Assembly: GCA_030597435.1 (NCBI GenBank) | Contig: JAUVRV010000060.1 | Span: 1 to 10,184 of the forward strand | Source: Gemmatimonadales bacterium | Lineage (GTDB): Bacteria; Gemmatimonadota; Gemmatimonadetes; Gemmatimonadales; GWC2-71-9 | Direction of reading: 5' to 3' | Length of the DNA stretch: 10,184 nt | In this document: in pieces, positions 1 to 5,720 of the stretch | How positions within the stretch are numbered: the stretch's first letter is position 1 | How the letters are laid out: each line of letters starts with the position of its first letter | The notes under the pieces: generated by a model | Seen by the model: the letters and a program-made list of their open reading frames with translations, nothing else | The model's database searches: none | Told to the model about the DNA's origin: nothing | Program-made: the position numbers and the translations under genes

Positions 1-2
1 GC

Positions 3-25
3 GGGGCCGGCAGCGTGCCGGCCCC
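3..25 (-). terminator. GC-rich hairpin after the histone-like gene
   Basis: A perfect 10-bp inverted repeat, arms GGGGCCGGCA and TGCCGGCCCC, surrounds a 3-base loop. It begins 37 bases after the stop codon of the minus-strand histone-like gene, where a terminator for the tldD-tldE unit is expected. The window ends 2 bases beyond it on the minus-strand exit side, so a following T-tract cannot be checked. On the plus strand no T-tract follows. It could also serve a convergent gene lying outside the window. Confidence 0.5.
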
Positions 26-62
26 CGTGCAACGTACTTCAACTACTCGAGTCGACCGAATA

Positions 63-404
63 CTAGCGGCGCTTGGCCCTTCCGGTCTTCTTCTTTGCCG
101 TCTTTCTCTTCGTAGCCTTTCTCCTAACGGCCTTCTTCTTCTTGGCTACTTTCCTCTTTGTAGCCTTCTTCCTCTTGGCTACCTTCCTCTTCGCAGCCTT
201 CTTCTTCTTGGCTACTTTCCTCTTTGTAGCCTTCTTCCTCTTGGCTACCTTCCTCTTCGTAGCCTTCTTCCTCTTGGCTACCTTCCTCTTTGTGGCCTTG
301 CGCTTTGTGGCCTTGCGCTTTGTGGCCTTGCGTTTCGGTGCCTTGCGCTTAGCAGTCTTGCGCTTGGCGGCCTTACGCTTTGTGGCCTTTCGCCTGGCTA
401 CCAT
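63..404 (-). CDS. Lysine/arginine-rich histone H1-like repeat protein
   Basis: This 113-residue protein consists almost entirely of Lys, Arg, Ala, Thr and Val and has no acidic residue. After MVARRK come seven 5-residue units of the form ATKRK (residues 7-41), then five 11-residue units of the form VAKRKKATKRK (42-96), then a basic tail ending GRAKRR. The composition and repeats match the disordered C-terminal tails of eukaryotic H1 and bacterial H1-like proteins such as Chlamydia Hc2, Bordetella BpH1 and the AlgP tail. The expected role is sequence-independent DNA (or RNA) binding and nucleoid compaction. The start is well supported: AGGAGG lies at 410-415, five bases upstream of the ATG. 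No globular HU or H1 domain is present, so it is a tail-only protein. The gene lies 134 bases downstream of tldE and may be co-transcribed. The repetitive plus-strand frames across it are shadows. A repeat-generated artefact is possible but unlikely given the strong ribosome binding site. Confidence 0.75.
   Translation of the reverse strand: MVARRKATKRKAAKRKTAKRKAPKRKATKRKATKRKATKRKVAKRKKATKRKVAKRKKATKRKVAKKKKAAKRKVAKRKKATKRKVAKKKKAVRRKATKRKTAKKKTGRAKRR
117..281 (-). repeat. Five tandem 33-bp coding repeats
   Basis: Five consecutive 33-bp units in the histone-like gene encode VAKRKKATKRK with small variations: VAKKKKAAKRK in the third unit and VAKKKKAVRRK in the fifth. Neighbouring units are nearly identical at the DNA level. 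The unit length is a multiple of three, so gain or loss of a copy would change tail length without a frameshift. Confidence 0.85.
282..386 (-). repeat. Seven tandem 15-bp coding repeats
   Basis: Seven 15-bp units encode ATKRK-type pentapeptides (ATKRK, AAKRK, TAKRK, APKRK, then ATKRK three times). They directly precede the 33-bp array in the reading direction. The 33-bp unit looks like two such pentads plus one extra lysine codon, so the longer array probably arose from the shorter. Confidence 0.8.
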
Positions 405-454
405 ACTGTCCTCCTGTTGAATGTCACACCCGCCCTACCGGCGAGCGTCTACCA

Positions 455-477
455 CGAGCGGCGGCCATCGCCACTCG
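455..477 (-). other. Possible hairpin between tldE and the histone-like gene
   Basis: Arms of 9 bases (CGAGCGGCG and CGCCACTCG on the plus strand) flank a 5-base loop. They pair fully in minus-strand RNA if one G-U pair is allowed. The hairpin is about 60 bases past the tldE stop and 50 bases before the histone-like start, with no T-tract. It could act as a weak terminator, an attenuator or an mRNA-stability element separating expression of the two genes. It could also be chance in GC-rich DNA. Confidence 0.25.
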
Positions 478-538
478 CTGCCTACTTCACTTCGCTGCTC
501 TCACAAGTACATCGCCTGTCAGCGTGAATCCCGCTTCG

Positions 539-1888
539 CTATACTGCATCTGACACCGATGTAAAGTGAAAGTCCTGCACGACCAGCGGTGGAACCACAA
601 CCGGGGCACCGATACCGCCCGCCTCCGACGCGACTATTCGTACGGCTGTACCGATTGCCTCCACCTTGTTCAGCATCGACATGAGACCTTCATTGAAGCG
701 CAGGTTCTTGACCGGTCGAGTAACCTGCCCGCCTTCGATGAGGAACGTCCCATCACGTGTCATTCCCGTATACAGCAGCCTACGTTGATCAACCGGCCTA
801 ATGTACCAGAAACGTGTGACTAGGATTCCTCTCTCCACTGTACCAATCAGGTCGGCGGTCGTACCGTCCCCACCAGTGAGCTTCATCCCACCACCGACCG
901 CAACGGGATCGCGTGATTGCTGCTGCGCCCAGTATCTGCTGTAAGCAAGATTCGTCAACACTCCATCTTCGATCCACACGGTCCGCGACAGAGGCCACCC
1001 ATCGCTCGCAGAGGGACACGTCAGAAGATCTGGATCAGCCGGGTCTGACAGCAGCGTTAGGCGCTCATCCATCACCACTTCACCGGCTTTGTTGCCGCCT
1101 CCAGGCTGCGAGAAGAAGGAACGGCCTTCATCAGCAACTCGGGCATCGAATGCGGTCCGCATGAGTGAGATCAGGTTGCCTACTGCGGTCGGCTCCAGGA
1201 CCACCGTGAAGGGGCCGGGGGCTATCTCCTCCGCATCCTGACTCGCCCGTGTCTTATCGATGGCCTGAGCTGCCAGATCTGCAGGCGAGACCATGGACAT
1301 CCAGTCGCTATGGGTCGTCCCCGCCCAACCAGAACCGGTGCCATCGGGAGTCCGTATCGTGGTAGTGTAGGAAGCCGCTGTTGAGTTGTGATACGCAAAC
1401 AGGCCATTTGTATTCGCCACCGCTCGAGATCCGACAGTCCGGTCCAAGAAGCCCGCTGCCACCAGATCCGCTGCTGCAGCAGGTTCGGTAACGGCGAGAA
1501 TGACATCCGCACGGCGTTCGGCATCCAACTCTTCGGTCGCTGCAAAGAAGGCTTCGTTTTGGACGTATTCCTGTGGTCCCAGCAGCGGTAGGCTTTGCGG
1601 ATCCTCAGGCGCGATCCGCGCCAGCTCCTCGGAGCGTGAGACAGCCTGTTGGATTGCGGCCGACCCGAGGTCATTCCACCTCACGGAGGCACTACGGTCA
1701 CCAATCCGGCTGGTCACCCGCGCATCTGCTCGTAACACCTCACCCGATGTGGCTATCTCGTTTCGTGCAAACCTCGTGAATCCGTCCGACCCTGACGACA
1801 CGGTGACTGCAGCTGCATCCGCAGTACTCCGCGCCAGGATCTGGTCGCACAAGTCTCGGGCTTCGGCCTCGGTGAAGTAGTCTGCCAT
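539..1888 (-). CDS. tldE: TldE/PmbA subunit of the TldD-TldE metalloprotease
   Basis: This 449-residue protein matches the length of E. coli PmbA/TldE (450). TldD and TldE form a heterodimer that degrades unfolded peptides; in E. coli it trims the microcin B17 precursor and degrades the CcdA antitoxin. The non-catalytic partner lacks the HExxxH zinc motif, and none is present here. Family features include the C-terminal run with GGGMKLTGGDG, ERGILVT, and the LRFNEGL segment before the end. The RGILVT motif also occurs in the adjacent TldD, showing the two are paralogues. The N-terminus (MADYFTEAEARDL) is cytoplasmic in type, with no signal peptide. The ATG lies 12 bases after the tldD stop, and I see no good ribosome binding site in that gap, so translational coupling to tldD is likely. 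Confidence 0.92.
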   Translation of the reverse strand: MADYFTEAEARDLCDQILARSTADAAAVTVSSGSDGFTRFARNEIATSGEVLRADARVTSRIGDRSASVRWNDLGSAAIQQAVSRSEELARIAPEDPQSLPLLGPQEYVQNEAFFAATEELDAERRADVILAVTEPAAAADLVAAGFLDRTVGSRAVANTNGLFAYHNSTAASYTTTIRTPDGTGSGWAGTTHSDWMSMVSPADLAAQAIDKTRASQDAEEIAPGPFTVVLEPTAVGNLISLMRTAFDARVADEGRSFFSQPGGGNKAGEVVMDERLTLLSDPADPDLLTCPSASDGWPLSRTVWIEDGVLTNLAYSRYWAQQQSRDPVAVGGGMKLTGGDGTTADLIGTVERGILVTRFWYIRPVDQRRLLYTGMTRDGTFLIEGGQVTRPVKNLRFNEGLMSMLNKVEAIGTAVRIVASEAGGIGAPVVVPPLVVQDFHFTSVSDAV

Positions 1889-1900
1889 ACGATTCAGAGA

Positions 1901-3496
1901 TCAGCTTGCCGTGTTGGTGACTTCGACCTGACGAAATCGTGCCGGTGGACACCCATGGCTCGTGGCATGGGCCTGAGCCGGTTGGCCTTTCAAGTCTCCG
2001 GTGGTGCCTCCAATGAAATAGCTCCTCGGGCCTCCCAACATGTCCATCGAATTCCAGAAATCGAGCGTCCTTCCCTTATATGCCACATCCTTCAGCATTC
2101 GCCCAACCTGGCCACCACTAACTTCATAGAACACCTGGCCACCGAATTGGAAGTTGGAGCGCTGCTGATCAATGCTATAGGAGCCATGGCCTGTAACCAG
2201 AATTCCTCTGTCTGTCGCCGCGATTAGATCGTCCAGCACATGATCATCCTCGCCCGGCATTAGGGAGATATTCGGCATGCGCTGAAGCTGGACCGAGTCC
2301 CATGAACTAGCTAACGAACAGCCGTGGGACATTGTGACACCGGTTAGTCCCGATATCCATCTCACCTGCTCTCGCGTCGTCTGATAATCCACGAAGATCC
2401 CATCCCTCACGATCGCCCAGCTGTCAGCTGGGACCCCCTCATCATCCCACCCCACCGTCGCTAGCGCACCTTCTTGCGTGCGATCGCCGATCACGTTCAT
2501 GAACTCCGGTCCGTATTGCAGCTTCTCAATCACGTCAGCCGGAGGAGCCAGAAATGATGTTCCGGCGTAGTTGGCCTCGAACCCCAGGGCACGGTCCAGC
2601 TCTGTGGCATGTCCGATGGTCTCGTGGATCGTGAGAAAGAGATTCGTCGGGTCTAGTATCAGATCATACGCACCGGGTTCGACCGGCGTCGCCGACAACT
2701 TCTCCACTGCTTCCTCAGCCCATTCCAATGCACGCTCTTCTAGATTGGCTGCCTCTACATGCTCATAGCCCAAGCCCATCGGTGCCACCTCAGCCGACGC
2801 CCTTGATTGCGAGTTCGTGGAATCTGACGCCACTGCCGTTATTGTCATCTGTGGGACTGTGCGGTATACCGTCTGCTGGATGATGCTTCCCTCCGTCGAA
2901 GCAAACGTCGTTCGCTGCCGAACGAAGAGCATCGACGAGTTCACGAACTGCGCACGGTTTACGCTCAGCGCCCTCGCGTTGGCAGCTAATAGCAGATCTA
3001 TCTTGTCTTCCATGGGAACACGGAAGGGATCTCTCCGTATTGGACTACGCCACATACCGTCGGGATAGGCGTCAACCAGGGCCAACTCTACTGGCGTGCT
3101 AACTGCGCGCGCGTTTGCCACAGCTTGATTGACGGCCTGTCCGGCTAAACGTTGGCACTCCTGACGGGTGAGGTGTCTGCTCGCAGCGTAGCCCCAGGCA
3201 CCCCGGGCCAGAGCTCTTACACCAACTCCGAAGGTCTCGTTGTCACTGATCTCGGTGACCCGGTTCTCACTGGCTGCCACAGACTGATCTCGGATGTTCA
3301 CTATGCGGACGTCGGCATAGGTCGCACCAGCTGTCCGGGCAGCATCAAGAGCGCTCAAGCAAAGGTCTTTCAGAAAGGTATCCGATTGCTCAACAACTGC
3401 GCTTGGTAACACCAAACCACCGCTCCAACCCGATGCTGTTGCTGCAGCACCTGCCAGAGAAGCGCTCTTGATGAAGTCACGACGCGTTGTTGACAT
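1901..3496 (-). CDS. tldD: TldD zinc metalloprotease subunit with Tat signal
   Basis: This is the catalytic subunit of the TldD-TldE peptidase. From the chosen start it has 531 residues. HETIGH at 291-296, followed by ATELD, is the family's HExxxH zinc-binding motif. The C-terminus carries SHGCPPARF, a Cys-containing ending typical of one TldD subfamily, whose cysteine probably supplies a further zinc ligand as in E. coli TldD. Residues 4-10 read TRRDFIK, a good twin-arginine motif, followed by an Ala/Gly-rich stretch to about residue 33, so export in folded form through Tat is predicted. The upstream extension starting at 3517 is less likely, because the ATG at 3496 has GGGAG (3504-3508) seven bases before it and places the Tat motif at the N-terminus. 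It is first gene of a probable tldD-tldE unit. The odd point is that its partner has no signal peptide. Confidence 0.93.
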   Translation of the reverse strand: MSTTRRDFIKSASLAGAAATASGWSGGLVLPSAVVEQSDTFLKDLCLSALDAARTAGATYADVRIVNIRDQSVAASENRVTEISDNETFGVGVRALARGAWGYAASRHLTRQECQRLAGQAVNQAVANARAVSTPVELALVDAYPDGMWRSPIRRDPFRVPMEDKIDLLLAANARALSVNRAQFVNSSMLFVRQRTTFASTEGSIIQQTVYRTVPQMTITAVASDSTNSQSRASAEVAPMGLGYEHVEAANLEERALEWAEEAVEKLSATPVEPGAYDLILDPTNLFLTIHETIGHATELDRALGFEANYAGTSFLAPPADVIEKLQYGPEFMNVIGDRTQEGALATVGWDDEGVPADSWAIVRDGIFVDYQTTREQVRWISGLTGVTMSHGCSLASSWDSVQLQRMPNISLMPGEDDHVLDDLIAATDRGILVTGHGSYSIDQQRSNFQFGGQVFYEVSGGQVGRMLKDVAYKGRTLDFWNSMDMLGGPRSYFIGGTTGDLKGQPAQAHATSHGCPPARFRQVEVTNTAS

Positions 3497-3531
3497 CACG
3501 GAACTCCCAAAGTGCACATAACGGTGCGAAT

Positions 3532-3537
3532 ATTATA
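3532..3537 (-). promoter_or_regulatory. Consensus -10 box before tldD
   Basis: A perfect TATAAT on the minus strand would start transcription near 3525, giving a leader of about 30 bases that contains the GGGAG ribosome binding site of tldD. The -35 element is poor: a TTGCGT lies upstream with only 14 bases of spacing, and the 17-base position holds GTATTG. The AT-rich local context within GC-richer surroundings supports a promoter. Confidence 0.5.
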
Positions 3538-3892
3538 GATACCGTTGAAACACGCAATACTTTTCGTAACACCACCACAACAACAACGCGTACCACAAGT
3601 GCAAACATCTCCATCGTGATCCACTTGCAGCTTCAGCGAACCGATCGCAAATACGGCAACGGAGACTTGTAATCGAGCCTACGAGCCTCATGTAGCGTTA
3701 TCAGTGAGATGAATCACACACGAGTAGGGAGCACAAAGAGATGGATTTCAAGATCAAAGACCGATCCGCTCTCGTTTGTGGATCGTCGCAGCGGTTGCTT
3801 TTCTTGTTTCGGAACCGGCCGGTTATTTAACGGGTGTGGCGTTACAGGTCGCTGGAGGCCCAGTGAGAAGTGTGACGTGAATGCGCTGTGGT

Positions 3893-3916
3893 GCCGGGAC
3901 CCGTGCGGGCCCCGGC
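3893..3916 (-). terminator. Hairpin after acsA, end of the acp-kbl-metX/hom-acsA unit
   Basis: In minus-strand RNA two 10-base arms (GCCGGGGCCC and GGGTCCCGGC) pair completely around a 4-base loop with a single G-U pair. In plus-strand RNA the same position would be an A-C mismatch, so the fold favours the minus strand. It begins 9 bases after the acs stop codon. No T-tract follows, so it may be a stem-only terminator or a 3'-end stability hairpin. Confidence 0.55.
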
Positions 3917-3925
3917 TCATTTCGC

Positions 3926-5671
3926 TCAGTCGTCTTCGAGCGTCGAAAGATCGCCCACCTCCTCACCCCACTCCAATGCACGTAGGTAACGCCTCAGGAT
4001 CTTGCCTGAACGCGTCTTGGGAAGCTTCTCTGAAAACTCAATCTCCTGCGGCATGGCAAGCGGAGAGAGCTTCTTGCGGATGAAGTTCATTATGTCCAGT
4101 TCGAGCTGGTCGGACTTCTCAAAGCCACTGTTCAACATCACGAATGCTTTGACGACCTCCATGTTCACTGCGTCCGGCTTGCCGACAACCGCCGCCTCTG
4201 CGACCGCTTCATGCTCGATCAACGCAGATTCTATTTCAAATGGACCGACCAGATGGCCCCCGGTGTTGATCACATCATCATCACGACCGACGAACCAATA
4301 GTATCCATCCTGATCGATGCTTGCCCTGTCCCCTGACACGTACCACAGATCAGGATTGGTTCTGAGTTGGTCCGGCTCCGCATCAGTTGGCGCTCCAACG
4401 AACTTACTGCGGTAGATATCGGGTTTGTTCCAATACCTGCGGAACATTGACGGCCAGCCCGGTGAGAACGCGATCAGGCCGACCTTGCCAGAGTCACCAA
4501 CCGGCTCGTGACTCTCGAGATCCAACACCGTTGCCCTGATGCCAGGAAACGGCTTGCCCATAGACCCGGGTTTGATCTTCATGCCCGGATAGTTGGCGAT
4601 CATGATGGCGCCGGTTTCCGTCTGCCAAAAGGTGTCGTGGAACGGCAAGCCGAGAGCCTTCTCACTCCATACGACCGCCTCCGCGTTGAGTGGCTCCCCT
4701 ACAGACGCCAGGTGTCTCAGGGACGAGAGATCGAACTGTCTGGTCGGCTCACCAGCTGCCCGCATGAGGGACCGAATTGCGGTTGGCGCCGAGTACCATA
4801 CGGTAATACGATTGTCCTGAACGAATTGGTACCACCTATTGGCTGTGAATCCGGCATCCAAGACGCATTGCGTGGTACCTAGAACCCAAGGCCCGATTAT
4901 TCCATAACTGGTCCCTGTTACCCATCCCGGATCCGCAGTACACCAGTACACATCGTCGTCGTTCAGATCCAAGACCCAACTGGTCGTCAGCGCCTGTCCA
5001 AAAACAGAACCGTGAACGTGCAGGGCTCCCTTCGGCTGACCCGTTGTCCCGGAAGTGTAGTGAAGCACGGAAGGCGTTTCAGACTCTGCACGGAATGCCG
5101 TAAAACTCTCCACTCGCGGAGCAGACTCGACATCAAAAAGAACTTCGCCGTCCTTTAGTTTGCTCTCTGCACCCTCAACGACGACCACGTGCTTGAGCGC
5201 CGGCAGTCTATCCCTGATCTTGCGGATTTTCTTGGCGTGCTTCTGAGTTGTCAGAACCGCCGTGGTGCCAGCGTTCCCGAGTCGTACTTCGAGAGACTCA
5301 TCACCGAAGGCCGAGAAGAGCGGCTGAGCGATTGCACCGAACTTGAGTACTCCCAGGAACGAGAAATACAAGCTGGGAATCTTGTCCATGAAGATGCACA
5401 CGCGGTCCCCCGGCGAAATCCCCAAATCACCCAACAACTTGGCGAATCCGTTGGAGTAGACGCGGAGATCGTCGAAGGTGTACGAACACTTCCTGTCACC
5501 GAAGCCCGCCCAAACCAGGGCTGTCTTTTCTCCCTTGCCCGCGGAACAAACCCTGTCGGAACACATGGCTCCTATGTGGAGAACCTCATCTTCCTTCCAG
5601 TTCATTAGTTCCTTCGCAAGATCCCAGCTAAAGCCCTGTTTGCTTTCCTCATATGATATGATGTTGCTCAT
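3926..5671 (-). CDS. acsA: Acetyl-CoA synthetase (acetate--CoA ligase), AcsA type
   Basis: It activates acetate with ATP to acetyl-AMP and transfers the acetyl group to CoA. The 581 residues resemble the short Bacillus AcsA type (572). Adenylate-forming motifs appear in order: YTSGTTGQPKG (205-215), YWCTADPGWVTG (242-253), WYSAPTA (292-298), SVGEPLN (323-329), WQTETG (349-354), YVSGD (444-448), and PKTRSGK (551-557) with the catalytic lysine 557 that protein acetylases usually modify. The C-terminus ends GDLSTLED, like Bacillus AcsA. The ATG at 5671 is chosen because GGAAAG (5678-5683) lies 6 bases upstream; an in-frame extension to 5734 would overlap the metX/hom gene and adds nothing family-like. 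It is last in the operon. Propionate or another short acid is a possible alternative substrate. Confidence 0.93.
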   Translation of the reverse strand: MSNIISYEESKQGFSWDLAKELMNWKEDEVLHIGAMCSDRVCSAGKGEKTALVWAGFGDRKCSYTFDDLRVYSNGFAKLLGDLGISPGDRVCIFMDKIPSLYFSFLGVLKFGAIAQPLFSAFGDESLEVRLGNAGTTAVLTTQKHAKKIRKIRDRLPALKHVVVVEGAESKLKDGEVLFDVESAPRVESFTAFRAESETPSVLHYTSGTTGQPKGALHVHGSVFGQALTTSWVLDLNDDDVYWCTADPGWVTGTSYGIIGPWVLGTTQCVLDAGFTANRWYQFVQDNRITVWYSAPTAIRSLMRAAGEPTRQFDLSSLRHLASVGEPLNAEAVVWSEKALGLPFHDTFWQTETGAIMIANYPGMKIKPGSMGKPFPGIRATVLDLESHEPVGDSGKVGLIAFSPGWPSMFRRYWNKPDIYRSKFVGAPTDAEPDQLRTNPDLWYVSGDRASIDQDGYYWFVGRDDDVINTGGHLVGPFEIESALIEHEAVAEAAVVGKPDAVNMEVVKAFVMLNSGFEKSDQLELDIMNFIRKKLSPLAMPQEIEFSEKLPKTRSGKILRRYLRALEWGEEVGDLSTLEDD

Positions 5672-5720
5672 GTTCTTCTTTCCGTCATTCAGATCTGATT
5701 CATTGGCAACTGTGCCAGCC

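Larger units (their letters stand above)
3497..3925. other. Intergenic region between the two minus-strand units
   Basis: No convincing gene was found in this stretch of about 430 bases; frames that cross it lack family-like composition and run into acs on the opposite strand. It contains the acs-side hairpin (3893-3916), a 12-bp perfect palindrome AACCGGCCGGTT (3813-3824), a low-complexity CAC/CAA stretch near 3570-3600, and the tldD promoter region at its left end. Confidence 0.6.

Noticed and set aside
15..527. Plus-strand open frames over the repeats encoding Leu-rich or Phe/Leu-rich repetitive proteins (15-527 and 73-420).
   Set aside because: They are the antisense of the Lys/Arg repeat gene; the periodicity comes from the same repeats. 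The minus frame has a consensus ribosome binding site and a known composition type, whereas the plus frames run past the repeats into unrelated sequence.
3703..3718. CRP-like site AGTGA-N6-TCACA in the gap between acsA and tldD.
   Set aside because: It is a single 16-base match with one mismatch in the core, about 165 bases from the tldD -10 box, and there is no evidence that this organism has a CRP with this specificity.
3813..3824. Perfect 12-bp palindrome AACCGGCCGGTT.
   Set aside because: It is built from the restriction-site-like core CCGGCCGG, leaves no loop for a good RNA hairpin, and is too short to call a regulatory site without further copies.
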